Of a stretch of DNA of 64,000 bases, positions 1-10,795 are shown piece after piece. Source of the stretch: Gemmatimonadales bacterium (lineage in GTDB: Bacteria > Gemmatimonadota > Gemmatimonadetes > Gemmatimonadales > GWC2-71-9). How positions within the stretch are numbered: the stretch's first letter is position 1; every line of letters starts with the position of its first letter. The notes under the pieces were generated by a model. It was not told the origin of the DNA. It worked only from the letters and a program-made list of their open reading frames with translations, and did no database searches. The DNA lies in the NCBI GenBank assembly GCA_019637315.1, contig JAHBVU010000009.1:1-64000 (forward strand), in the 5' to 3' direction. The position numbers and the translations under genes were made by a program.

Positions 1-101
1 GACAAGGCAACAACCGCGCCGGTTATCGTACCCAGCAAGAGGCTGAGCCAAGCCGGTGGCAGCCTATCCGGCCCACGGCTCCCCAATGGCGCATCTGTCA
101 T
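1..101 (-). CDS. N-terminus of a membrane protein, cut by the window edge
   Basis: An ATG on the minus strand at 101 opens a frame that stays open to base 1 (33 codons). The first 15 or so residues are polar and proline/glycine-rich (MTDAPLGSRG...). They are followed by a hydrophobic stretch (WLSLLLGTITGAVVAL) that looks like the first transmembrane helix. It diverges from the glycosyltransferase starting at 270, so it may belong to the same polysaccharide locus, for example a polymerase, flippase or exporter component; that is inference. The fragment is too short to assign a family. Confidence 0.5.
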   Translation of the reverse strand, partial: MTDAPLGSRGPDRLPPAWLSLLLGTITGAVVAL

Positions 102-174
102 AGAATGTTGGACTCCCCCGATCAACTGCTCGGCCGAAGGCAAGGTAGAAGCAAAGCCTCACGGTACCTCAGCA

Positions 175-202
175 CTGGCAGCCGAACCAGATTTCGTATA
201 TT
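175..202 (+). promoter_or_regulatory. candidate promoter for the glycosyltransferase
   Basis: A -35-like CTGGCA (175-180) and a -10-like TATATT (197-202) are separated by 16 bp in the divergent gap between the partial membrane protein and the glycosyltransferase. The predicted start of transcription near 209 would leave a leader of about 60 bases before the ATG at 270. The match is moderate. Confidence 0.35.
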
Positions 203-269
203 GTGCGCAACTGAACCACCGCCGACGCTTCCGTCTCCGTTCGATCGAAACTCAGACACCAGAGATCTG

Positions 270-1301
270 ATGCGCATTTGCTTCTTTGCCAAAGTGCCGT
301 CTGCGGACATCCTCGACACCGTGAATTTCTACGCTCAAGACATTCGCGTTCTCAAGGATCTTGGTCATGACGTTGTGACCGCAACCCGGTTCCGCGAGAT
401 CCCCACCGATTGCGATCTGTACTTCGTCTGGTGGTGGTCCTGGGCGTTCCTTCCGTACTTTCGCGCGCGCGTGCGGCGCAAGCCCATGGTCATAACCGGA
501 GTCTATGACTACTCCTCGGAACGTATCCCTGGAATCGGGCGCCCATGGTGGAAGCGCCAGATCCTTCGATCAATGCTACATCGCGCGGATGCCAATGTGT
601 TCGTATCGACCTACGAGATGCAACTTGTAGCTCGGCTCTTTGGAGCCCCGAACGCATGGTACATCCCCTGCACTGTCGACACCGAGCGGTACCGCCCAGG
701 CCTTCAACCCCGGCAACGATTCCTCTTGAACGTCGCGTGGAGCGGCGCGACCAACGGCCGCAGGAAGTGTCTCCGGGAAATCATCGAAGCCATGCCTGCG
801 ATCTTGTCCAAACACCCGGATACAAGACTCCTGATGGCTGGTCGGCAAGGCGAGTACCATCAAACGCTGGTTGACACTGCAAAATCCCTTCACGTCGAAC
901 ACGCGATCGACTTTTTGGGAGTGATCAGCGAAGAGACGAAGGTCCAGTTGATGCAAACGTGCGCCGCCTACCTTCAACCAACTCTGCTCGAGGGTTTCGG
1001 TCTGGCCATCGCGGAAGCGATCGCCTGCGAAGCACCGGTGATCACGAATCCTCAAGGCGCGGTGCCAGAAGTTGTCGGACCTGGGGCCATCCTTCTGGAA
1101 CGCCCTGAACCATCGCTGATTGCGGCCGCAGCAACGCGCCTCCTCGATGACAGAGAGTTCGCTGCCGACATGGGTCGAAAAGGTCGTCAGCACGTCCTTG
1201 AGCATTTCACGTATCCCGTGCGGCGCGACGGCTTGGCAAAGGTCATCGACCATGTAACAAGCGCTCGCGAAACTTCGACCATAGCGCATCAACCTTCCTG
1301 A
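270..1301 (+). CDS. GT4-family glycosyltransferase
   Basis: The 343-residue protein has the two-Rossmann layout of GT-B enzymes. The C-terminal half carries the GT4 signature EGFGLAIAEAI, with the two glutamates of the EX7E motif that bind the donor sugar nucleotide. It is followed by a GAVPEVVG-type loop. No transmembrane helix is seen, so it should act on the cytoplasmic face, adding a sugar to a lipid-linked glycan. The ATG at 270 was chosen because the open frame upstream (from 105) gives a low-complexity, non-family N-terminus while MRICFF begins the first beta strand. Codon use and G+C look lower than in the genes to the right, as is common in surface-polysaccharide loci. The 3' end overlaps hflX tail-to-tail by 13 bases. 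Donor and acceptor cannot be told. Confidence 0.85.
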   Translation: MRICFFAKVPSADILDTVNFYAQDIRVLKDLGHDVVTATRFREIPTDCDLYFVWWWSWAFLPYFRARVRRKPMVITGVYDYSSERIPGIGRPWWKRQILRSMLHRADANVFVSTYEMQLVARLFGAPNAWYIPCTVDTERYRPGLQPRQRFLLNVAWSGATNGRRKCLREIIEAMPAILSKHPDTRLLMAGRQGEYHQTLVDTAKSLHVEHAIDFLGVISEETKVQLMQTCAAYLQPTLLEGFGLAIAEAIACEAPVITNPQGAVPEVVGPGAILLERPEPSLIAAAATRLLDDREFAADMGRKGRQHVLEHFTYPVRRDGLAKVIDHVTSARETSTIAHQPS

Positions 1302-2554
1302 CCCTGAAACCGCTTCGCCATCCACTCGTCCATCCGCACCGTCAACGCCACCCCGTCCGGCGTATCCTCCCGAGCAACCACCTCCCCAGCCCGGTACACC
1401 TCCGCCAACCGCTTCCCATCCGACGCCGGCACGAGCAGCCGCACCGTCGGCCGAAGCCGCCGAGCCCGCTCCGTCAGCGCCGCACGCAATCGATCCAGGC
1501 CATGCGAATCCACGGTGTTGACGACCACCGACCCGGGATACAGCTCCGTTACCCGCGCCTCGAAACTCGCCCGATCCTCCAACCGATCGCTCTTGTTGAA
1601 GACCAGCAAGGTCGGCTGATCCGCCATCTCGAGCTCACTCAAGACCTGCTCCACGACCTGGACGTGCTCCTCCCACTCCGGATGGCTCGCATCCACCACA
1701 TGCAGCAGCACATCCGCCTCCCGCGCCTCCTCGAGCGTGGCCCGAAAGCTCGCCACGAGATGATGCGGCAGCTTGCGGATGAACCCGACCGTGTCGGTCA
1801 CTCGCGTCCGCAGCCCGGGCCCAAGGTCCACCTCGCGCGTCAGCGTATCCAGCGTCGCAAAGAGACGATCCTCGACAAAGATCTCCTTCTCTCCGGTCAG
1901 CCCGCGCAGGATGCTCGACTTGCCCGCATTGGTGTAACCCACCAGCGCCGTGCTGAGCATCCCCTGCCGACCCGCCCGCACCGTTTCACGATGACGCGCC
2001 ACATCCCGCAGCTTGGCCTGATGATGCTGGATCTTCTTCCGAATCATCCGCCGGTCGGTTTCGATCTGCGTTTCACCCGGACCACGCAGACCGATACCAC
2101 CGCGAATTCGTGAAAGGTGGGTCCACATCCGCGCCAGCCGAGGCAGCATGTACTGCAACTGCGCCAGCTCGACCTGCAACCGCGCCTCCGCCGACCGCGC
2201 CCGGGTCGAGAAGATGTCGAGAATCACCTCGGCGCGATCCATCACCCGAACCTCGAGTTGCTTCTCGAGATTGGCGCCCTGCACCGGTGTCAACTCCTCG
2301 TCGAACACCACCAGCGTCGCGCCAAGGTCCGCGACCATGGCCTTGATCTCCGCGACCTTCCCCTCCCCGATCAGGGTCGCCGCACTGGCCGACGCCAGAT
2401 GCTGCCAGGCCTTGCCCACGATCTCTGCACCTGCCGTGTCCACCAGCTCGGCAAGCTCCTCGAGATGCTCAGCCAGCTGCTCGGAATCCCGACTCCCCTT
2501 GCGCGGCGCCCCAACCAGAATGGCCCGCTCGATCGGTGGCGCAACTTCAATCAT
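1289..2554 (-). CDS. hflX: ribosome-associated GTPase HflX
   Basis: This 421-residue protein binds the 50S subunit and in other bacteria splits or rescues stalled or heat-damaged ribosomes. The N-terminal HflX domain (about 1-180) includes the family signature RGGIGLRGPGETQIETDRR at 151-169. The GTPase domain follows, with the P-loop GYTNAGKSS at 206-214, DTVGF as G3 and NKSD as G4. The ATG at 2554 is preferred over an upstream start that would overlap rarA; the protein then begins MIEVAPPIERA, typical of the family. It lies 16 bases after rarA and is the last gene of the alaS-to-hflX block. Length matches the family. Confidence 0.95.
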   Translation of the reverse strand: MIEVAPPIERAILVGAPRKGSRDSEQLAEHLEELAELVDTAGAEIVGKAWQHLASASAATLIGEGKVAEIKAMVADLGATLVVFDEELTPVQGANLEKQLEVRVMDRAEVILDIFSTRARSAEARLQVELAQLQYMLPRLARMWTHLSRIRGGIGLRGPGETQIETDRRMIRKKIQHHQAKLRDVARHRETVRAGRQGMLSTALVGYTNAGKSSILRGLTGEKEIFVEDRLFATLDTLTREVDLGPGLRTRVTDTVGFIRKLPHHLVASFRATLEEAREADVLLHVVDASHPEWEEHVQVVEQVLSELEMADQPTLLVFNKSDRLEDRASFEARVTELYPGSVVVNTVDSHGLDRLRAALTERARRLRPTVRLLVPASDGKRLAEVYRAGEVVAREDTPDGVALTVRMDEWMAKRFQGQEG

Positions 2555-2570
2555 CTGACGACTGATACGA

Positions 2571-3899
2571 CTACCCCTTCCTTTCCTGATCGGACCCGGC
2601 GTTCCCGGCAATCGTACGCCAATGGGCAATCCGCTCGACGACTTTCTTCTCGAACCCCAGATGGCCAGGCTGATACAGGCTCCGGCCCTTCAAGACGTCC
2701 GGAAGGTATGTCTGTGCCACATAATGCTCCGGCGCGTCATGCGCGTACTGATAATCGGCCCCATACCCGAGTTCCTTCATCAGCCTGGTCGGGGCATTCC
2801 GAAGATGCGCGGGCACCGGCGCCGACGGCGTTTCCCGCGCGGCCGCCAGCGCGGCGTGCAGCGCCTTGATCGTGCTGTTCGACTTCGGTGCCGTCGCCAG
2901 GTAGATCGTCATCTCAGCGAGCGGCAGGTAGCCTTCGGGCGGCCCCAGTACCTCGTAGGCGTTCCGCGCGGCAACCGCCAGCAGCAGCGCGTTCGGATCG
3001 GCCAGGCCGATATCCTCCGCCGCCATGGCTGTGGCCCTCCGGAAGATGATCCGCGGGTCCTCGCCCCCCTCGATCATCCGGGCCATCCAGTACAGCGCGC
3101 CGTCCGCGTCACTGCCCCGGAGCGACTTGTGGTACGCCGAGAGATGGTTGAAGTGCTCTTCACCCGTCGCATCGTAGCGGGGCATCCGCCGGGCCAGCGC
3201 GACCTCCAGCGCGTCCCGGGTCAGCTCCCCCTTGAGCCCCACATGCCGCGCTGCCGCCTCCAGAGTGGTAAGCGCCATCCGCGCGTCGCCGTCGGCCTGC
3301 GTGGCAATGACCTCGAGCACCTCGTCCGAGGCCTCCACACCCTGCGCACCGAGGCCGCGTTCGACCTCCTCCAGCGACCGCCGCAACAGCCCGACCAGAT
3401 CCTGCACGGCAAGCGGCTCGAGCACGAAGACCCGACAGCGGCTCAGCAAGGCGCCGTTGAGGCTGAAACTCGGATTCTCGGTGGTCGCCCCGATCAGGGT
3501 GACCGTACCCCGCTCCACGTGCGGCAGAAAGGCATCCTGCTGAGCCCGATTGAACCGATGAATCTCGTCGCAGAAGAGGATGGTGCCGCGTCCCATCATC
3601 AGGCGCTGCTCCGCCTCTCGGATGATCTCGCGCACTCTCGGCACGCCCTCCGTGACCGCGCTGAAGGCGACGAACTCACGCCCGGTATGCCCCGCGATCA
3701 GCCGAGCCAGCGTGGTCTTCCCGACCCCGGGAGGCCCCCAGAATATCGTGCTGCCAAGGTCGCCCCGCCGAATCGCCTCGCCCAACGCCTGGCCGGGGCC
3801 GAGGAGCTGACGCTGGCCAACGAACTCGTCGAGGGTGCGCGGCCGCATCCGCTCAGGCAGCGGCAGGCTCTCCGATTCGAACAGGGAGGGGCCGCTCAT
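2571..3899 (-). CDS. rarA: replication-associated recombination ATPase RarA (MgsA)
   Basis: AAA+ ATPase of 442 residues, the clamp-loader-like RarA/MgsA/WRNIP1 family that acts at stalled replication forks. The sequence shows Walker A GPPGVGKTT at 55-63, Walker B with ILFCDEIHRFN near 105-115, and a sensor-1-like TTENPS. The C-terminal MgsA region that forms the tetramer is present (GALYWMARMIEGGEDPRIIFRR). The start ATG overlaps the stop of cca as TGATG, indicating coupled translation. Length and domain order are ordinary. Confidence 0.95.
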   Translation of the reverse strand: MSGPSLFESESLPLPERMRPRTLDEFVGQRQLLGPGQALGEAIRRGDLGSTIFWGPPGVGKTTLARLIAGHTGREFVAFSAVTEGVPRVREIIREAEQRLMMGRGTILFCDEIHRFNRAQQDAFLPHVERGTVTLIGATTENPSFSLNGALLSRCRVFVLEPLAVQDLVGLLRRSLEEVERGLGAQGVEASDEVLEVIATQADGDARMALTTLEAAARHVGLKGELTRDALEVALARRMPRYDATGEEHFNHLSAYHKSLRGSDADGALYWMARMIEGGEDPRIIFRRATAMAAEDIGLADPNALLLAVAARNAYEVLGPPEGYLPLAEMTIYLATAPKSNSTIKALHAALAAARETPSAPVPAHLRNAPTRLMKELGYGADYQYAHDAPEHYVAQTYLPDVLKGRSLYQPGHLGFEKKVVERIAHWRTIAGNAGSDQERKG

Positions 3900-5113
3900 C
3901 AGAGCTCCAGCGCCCGAGCCAGCAGCCGGTCGCGCTGATTGCGGGCCGGGTCTTCGATCACCTCGTCCATCAGGAGACCGAGAATCCGCCCGAGGTCAGG
4001 CCCGGGAGGGATACCCGCCGAGCGGAGGTCGTCGCCCGTCACCGCAAGCTGCGAACGAACGGTGGCCTCGCCGCGCTCCCGAATGCCCGCAACCACCGGG
4101 GCCCAGGGCGCCTCAGTGCCAGTCCGGAGTCGGTGGGCTGCCAGCAGGTCGTCCGCGGCCGGCTCCACCTGCGCCAACCAGCGCCGCACCCGAACCGGCG
4201 AGGTGTCATGCGGCTCCGCAGGCCCCCGCTCGATTCGCAACGACCGATCGATCTCGGCCCGCGATGCCTTGAGCCGGTCGAGGAGCCGCCCAGCCTGGCG
4301 AACCAGCAGCGTGGTCAGCAGCACCGGATCCCGAGGCGAGGGATCATCCGCGGCAAGCGGGTAGTCGTCCCTGAGCCCGGGCAGGCACACCGCCGCCGCA
4401 CCAACGTCCTGCCACAAGCGCACCGCCCGGCGCACCGACCGGGCCGTTTCCAGCGTCCGGTACCATTCATCCCTGACCCGCTCCGCCGAGAGCCGCCGCA
4501 AGCCGTCGATGCCGTCGATGGCGGCCTGCCAGGTCTCGGGATCGATCCGAAAATCGAACCGGGCCGCAAACCGCAGCGCCCGAAGGATGCGCAGGTAGTC
4601 TTCCTGAAACCGTTCGCGAGCCACGCCGACCGCCCGCACCACACCGGCCGCAATGTCTGCCGCACCGCCGAAGGGATCCCGCCACACCTGCCGCAGCGGA
4701 TGGTAGGCAATGGCGTTCATGGTAAAATCGCGGCGGCCGAGATCCTCGTCGATGGTCCGCGCAAAGACCACCTCGGCGTGACGCCCGTCCGTCGTCACGT
4801 CTCGGCGAAAGGTCGTTACCTCGTGCAGCTGGCGATGGCGATCCAGCACACCAACCGTGCCGAATTTGAGCCCGACCGGCACGGTCCGGGGAAACAGGGC
4901 CTGCACCTGATCCGGCGTGGCCGCGGTCGCAAGATCGATGTCGTCCCGTGGCCCGTCCATCACCGCATCACGCACCGAGCCGCCGACGCACCAGGTCTCG
5001 TGCCCCGCCCCCTCCAGCGCCGCCGCAATCTCGATGATCTCGTCCGGCAGGGCCAATCGCCGCGGCCGAGCGGACGCGCCGTCGGCTGCACCCCCGATGC
5101 TGGCGGGCGTCAT
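3899..5113 (-). CDS. cca: CCA tRNA nucleotidyltransferase / poly(A) polymerase family
   Basis: Class II nucleotidyltransferase of about 404 residues that adds or repairs the 3' CCA of tRNA, or in some members only part of it or a poly(A) tail. Visible motifs are CVGGSVRDA at about 42-50 and DDIDLATAATP at 57-67 (catalytic aspartates). Further signatures are RRDFTMNAIAY and the RILRALRFAARF/ERVRDEW head-neck region. The ATG at 5113 lies just after the stop of the upstream SDR; an in-frame start at 5143 would overlap that gene by 23 bases, so it is less likely. The sequence alone cannot separate full CCA-adding from A- or CC-adding activity. No HD domain is apparent. Confidence 0.92.
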   Translation of the reverse strand: MTPASIGGAADGASARPRRLALPDEIIEIAAALEGAGHETWCVGGSVRDAVMDGPRDDIDLATAATPDQVQALFPRTVPVGLKFGTVGVLDRHRQLHEVTTFRRDVTTDGRHAEVVFARTIDEDLGRRDFTMNAIAYHPLRQVWRDPFGGAADIAAGVVRAVGVARERFQEDYLRILRALRFAARFDFRIDPETWQAAIDGIDGLRRLSAERVRDEWYRTLETARSVRRAVRLWQDVGAAAVCLPGLRDDYPLAADDPSPRDPVLLTTLLVRQAGRLLDRLKASRAEIDRSLRIERGPAEPHDTSPVRVRRWLAQVEPAADDLLAAHRLRTGTEAPWAPVVAGIRERGEATVRSQLAVTGDDLRSAGIPPGPDLGRILGLLMDEVIEDPARNQRDRLLARALEL

Positions 5114-5120
5114 GTCGTCA

Positions 5121-5873
5121 TTATCCGCAGAGAACGCTGCCACCGTTCACGTTGATGACTTCGCCCGTGATGTGACGCGACAGGCCGCTCAGCAGAAACA
5201 GAATTGGCCCGGCAATGTCTTCAGGGGGTGGAATGCGTTTGAGCGGGATCCCCTCGGCAATTCGCTGTTTGCCGCCATCGGCGTACGGCACGGTGCACAT
5301 CTCGGTGTCCACCCACCCCGGCGCGACGCAATTGACCCGAATCTGCGGCGCAACTTCGACGCAGAGCGACTTGGTGAGCGCAATCACGGCGCCCTTGGTC
5401 GCGGCATAGTCCGCATGGTACGCTTCGCCCCGCTGCCCCGCCGTACTCGAGACGATCACGACGGAGCCACCCGGGCGCATCAGGTTGAGCGCCGCGCGCG
5501 TCGTCAGAAAGACCGAGTCGAGATTCTGGGCCATGGTCTCGCGCCACCGGGCATTGACCATCTTCGTAACGGGCGTCTCTTCGACCGGCCACACCCCGGC
5601 ATTGGCGACAAAGCCGTCGATCCCGCCGAAGGCAGCCTTGAGCTCACGAAAGACGCGATCGACGATGGCCGGATCTGCCAGGTCCCCGCCGCCGATAAAG
5701 GCGCGTCGCCCGAGGCTGCGCACCTGCTTGGCAACCGCTTCGGCATCCGCCGCCCGGCGATGGTAGGTGATCCCGACGTCGGCACCGGCCTCGGCCGCCA
5801 TCAATGCTACCGCGCGCCCGATGCCCCGCGAACCCCCGGTGACCAGTACCGCCTTACCTGCCAACGAAATCAT
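5121..5873 (-). CDS. SDR-family oxidoreductase (FabG-like)
   Basis: Classical short-chain dehydrogenase of 250 residues. The NAD(P)-binding TGGSRGIG is at 12-19, NAG occurs in the VANAGVW segment, and the catalytic Ser (IVSSTAG) and Tyr-x3-Lys (DYAATKG) follow in normal spacing. The C-terminus ends in the usual ITGEVINVNGG. The ATG at 5873 overlaps the gmhA stop (ATGA). An upstream in-frame start would read eight extra residues within gmhA and is not favoured. It resembles 3-oxoacyl-ACP reductase, but membership in a gmhA/cpsB block could equally point to a sugar or other alcohol substrate, so no gene symbol is given. Confidence 0.85.
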   Translation of the reverse strand: MISLAGKAVLVTGGSRGIGRAVALMAAEAGADVGITYHRRAADAEAVAKQVRSLGRRAFIGGGDLADPAIVDRVFRELKAAFGGIDGFVANAGVWPVEETPVTKMVNARWRETMAQNLDSVFLTTRAALNLMRPGGSVVIVSSTAGQRGEAYHADYAATKGAVIALTKSLCVEVAPQIRVNCVAPGWVDTEMCTVPYADGGKQRIAEGIPLKRIPPPEDIAGPILFLLSGLSRHITGEVINVNGGSVLCG

Positions 5874-6433
5874 CCGATCAGCTCCTGCTCCACCCATTCG
5901 ACGATCAGATGCTCGATCGCCAGGTGCAGCTCTTGAATTCGACTCGTTTCCTCGGACGGAACGATCAGGGCTTCATCCACCGCCGTGGCCAGGCTTCCGC
6001 CGTCGCGACCGAGCAGCGCGACGGTCTGCGCACCAATCTCTCGGGCCGCCACGGCCGCGGCCAGCAGATTGGCGCTCCGCCCGCTGGTGCTGTGCAGGAC
6101 CAGCAGGTCTCCCGGGCGGGCCAGCGCCTCGACCTGACGGGCAAAGACCCGCTCAAAGCCGAGATCGTTGCCTGCCGCCGTCAGCAGCGACGTGTCGGTC
6201 GTCAGCGCCACGGCCCTGAGTGCCCGCCGATCCTGCTTGAAACGCACCACATACTCCGTCGCGACATGCTGCGCGTCGGCTGCGCTGCCGCCGTTACCGG
6301 CAAAGAAGATCGTTCCGCCACGCCGCAGGGTGTCCGCATATCGGCGGGCAAGCCTCTCGATTCGGTCGGCCTGGGTCGACAGCAAGCGGGCCAGCGCCGC
6401 AAGGTCTCGGAGTCCGGCTTCGAAGAGACTCAT
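5870..6433 (-). CDS. gmhA: sedoheptulose-7-phosphate isomerase (SIS domain)
   Basis: SIS-domain protein of 187 residues. It carries the GmhA hallmark NGGSAADAQH at 47-56 followed by a glutamate in the ATEYVVRF segment. The C-terminal signature has RIQELHLAIEHLI, providing the second metal/catalytic region. GmhA converts sedoheptulose 7-phosphate to D-glycero-D-manno-heptose 7-phosphate, the first step towards ADP-L- or GDP-D-heptose for LPS core or S-layer glycans. No gmhB or hldE/hddA is in this window. The gene overlaps cpsB upstream and the SDR downstream by ATGA junctions. Confidence 0.88.
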   Translation of the reverse strand: MSLFEAGLRDLAALARLLSTQADRIERLARRYADTLRRGGTIFFAGNGGSAADAQHVATEYVVRFKQDRRALRAVALTTDTSLLTAAGNDLGFERVFARQVEALARPGDLLVLHSTSGRSANLLAAAVAAREIGAQTVALLGRDGGSLATAVDEALIVPSEETSRIQELHLAIEHLIVEWVEQELIG

Positions 6434-7191
6434 TCGGATCCTCCGAACCAGCCTCGCACACGATCGAACAGCGGAAGCTTGAGGTCGACCGCACCGGGCT
6501 CCACCATCAGGACATCACGCAGAACGGCGTCAGGATTGCTCTCCATCGTCAGCCTCGCCACCTCCTCGGCTCCGGCGGCCTCGAGCTGCCGGAACGGCTC
6601 GACCAGCGAACGCGAGTCGCCGTGATTGTCGGCCGCCAGCACATCGACCAGGCCCGCCGCCAGCAGCGCACGGGCTTTGCGCCCGCGACCCGACGGCCGA
6701 AACAGCGTATTGGCATCGACCTGGATTCGCGCGCCGAGTGCCCGCCAGTGAGTGACCATCGGCACCGAACACGCTGCGTACCGCTCCGGATGCGCCAGGA
6801 GGGGTACCAGTCCCCCCTTGACCACCTGCTCCAGGGCACTCGTCGCCGCCCGCGCAGCAACCATCCCGGTGAACTCGACCAGCACGTATCGACTTCCCGC
6901 CAGCGTGACCCGGCGCGTTTCGACGGCACGCGGTGTCAGCGCCCGGTCCAGCATGATTTCAGCCCCGCGATGCAGTCTGACCCCGGCCGGCGCGGCCCTG
7001 GTCAGCGCGGCATACGCCTCATCGTGAGCCGGGGGCGGACCCTCCAGCACCCGACTGGCCTCGAGGTGCGGGGTGAGTACGATGTCGGTCACGCCGCCAG
7101 CGGCCATTCGGGTCAGTACCTCGACCGACTGCGCCACCGACCGCGAGCCGTCGTCGACGCCGGGCAGGAGGTGGCAGTGCAGATCGATCAT
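6430..7191 (-). CDS. PHP-type tyrosine-protein phosphatase, CpsB/CapC/YwqE family
   Basis: Manganese-dependent PHP-fold phosphatase of 253 residues. Metal-binding motifs are in order: DLHCHLLPGVDDGS at 3-16, LTPHLEA, the RGAEIMLD segment, LLAHPERYA and VLAADNHGD. In Firmicutes this family dephosphorylates the capsule/EPS tyrosine kinase and so controls polysaccharide chain length. No BY-kinase or Wzz-like gene lies in the window, so the partner must be elsewhere or the substrate different. Start and stop overlap both neighbours by ATGA, tying it to gmhA and a small unknown gene. Alternative: another PHP phosphoesterase. Confidence 0.85.
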   Translation of the reverse strand: MIDLHCHLLPGVDDGSRSVAQSVEVLTRMAAGGVTDIVLTPHLEASRVLEGPPPAHDEAYAALTRAAPAGVRLHRGAEIMLDRALTPRAVETRRVTLAGSRYVLVEFTGMVAARAATSALEQVVKGGLVPLLAHPERYAACSVPMVTHWRALGARIQVDANTLFRPSGRGRKARALLAAGLVDVLAADNHGDSRSLVEPFRQLEAAGAEEVARLTMESNPDAVLRDVLMVEPGAVDLKLPLFDRVRGWFGGSE

Positions 7192-7480
7192 GCTGCCCCC
7201 CCGCCCTGCCTGCGCAGTCGGGCGGCAAAGGCGCGGAGCGTATCGGGATCGGCGTCCGTTTGCGCAGCAAGAGCAAGCGTGACCAGCGCATCCGCCGCCA
7301 GCAGGTCCAGCGCCGCCGTCCGATCGGACGACTCCGCCATGGCCGTTGCCAGCGCGGCGTCTCCCGCCCGGGCCAGCGCCTCGGCGGTCACCGCCCCGCC
7401 CTGACCTCGAATGAACTCGCGCGTCCGGGCCACCAGCTCCTCGGGCGCACCCGCAAGCTGGGCATCCAGCCAGGCCTGAC

Positions 7481-7496
<16 letters not shown>
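7188..7496 (-). CDS. small hypothetical protein between alaS and cpsB
   Basis: A 102-residue, alanine-rich, probably all-helical protein with no signal peptide, transmembrane segment or recognised motif. Its ATG at 7496 lies inside the last 16 bases of alaS and its stop overlaps the cpsB start as ATGA, so it is translationally coupled on both sides. This tight fit and its normal G+C-rich third codon positions support a real gene. I do not recognise a family. Confidence 0.65.
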
Positions 7497-10108
<2,612 letters not shown>

Positions 10109-10114
10109 ACCCGC

Positions 10115-10120
10115 AATATA
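10115..10120 (-). promoter_or_regulatory. -10-like TATATT just before alaS
   Basis: On the minus strand TATATT ends six bases before the alaS ATG (10108), in the 45-base gap after recX. If used as a -10 element, transcription would begin at or next to the A of the ATG, giving a leaderless message. No good -35 hexamer is seen at 16-18 bp. No clear Shine-Dalgarno precedes alaS, which fits the idea but does not prove it. Confidence 0.3.
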
Positions 10121-10153
10121 CGGGGAGGACGAGGCCCGACGGCAGTCGGTTCC

Positions 10154-10795
10154 CTAGCAGGATCGACGAACCAGCTCGCGCGCCAGGGTGCCGGTGTAGC
10201 CCCGTCGCGCCAGCACGGCGAGCAGCCGCCGCCGGGCCTGGTACGGGGGCAGCCCCTCGAGCGCAGGCCGTTTGCGCGCAATGATCGTTTCGATCTGCTC
10301 CCGCTCCCCGGTCGGCTCGCTAGCCGCAAGCTCGGCCAGTGCCGCCTCGATCAGCTCGCGGGCCACGCCGACCTGGGCCAGCTCGCGACGGAGCCGCGCC
10401 GGCCCCCGACCCCGCGCAGATCGGCTGGCAACGTACTGCTGGGCGTACTTCGCGTCGTCCAGGAACCCCGCAGCCTCGGCCCGCTCGACTGCCGCCTCCG
10501 CCAGATCGGGCAAGTGCCCCTTGAGGACCAGGCGGCGCTGCAGATCCCGCCTCGCAAACGGACGCCGCTCCAGCGCCCTGAGCGCCGTCCGATAGGCCGC
10601 CTCGCGGTCGACCGCACCGATCAGGCTGGTCAGCCGCTCGGGGGTGATTTCGGTGCCGACCGCGAGCCGCTCACGGCGCACCAGATCATCCGGCAGCGAG
10701 AGGGCCGTCCGCCCGTCGATGACGATGCGGACGACCCCCTTCTGTCGGCGATCGGGCTCGATAGCCTCGATCGTGCTACTCCTCGTCGGCGTCAT
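10154..10795 (-). CDS. recX: RecA-modulating regulatory protein RecX
   Basis: A 213-residue protein with the three-helix repeats of Rec[37 protein letters not shown] and the [17 protein letters not shown] segment. RecX binds in the groove of RecA filaments and generally inhibits recombinase and coprotease activity. Its ATG lies 20 bases inside the end of recA, the classic recA-recX arrangement with translational coupling. The N-terminal 50 or so residues form the extended leader common in this family. Confidence 0.9.
   Translation of the reverse strand: MTPTRSSTIEAIEPDRRQKGVVRIVIDGRTALSLPDDLVRRERLAVGTEITPERLTSLIGAVDREAAYRTALRALERRPFARRDLQRRLVLKGHLPDLAEAAVERAEAAGFLDDAKYAQQYVASRSARGRGPARLRRELAQVGVARELIEAALAELAASEPTGEREQIETIIARKRPALEGLPPYQARRRLLAVLARRGYTGTLARELVRRSC

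Noticed and set aside
105-269. Upstream extension of the glycosyltransferase from 105
   Set aside because: The added 55 residues are low-complexity and cross the divergent promoter region; MRICFF at 270 starts the fold.
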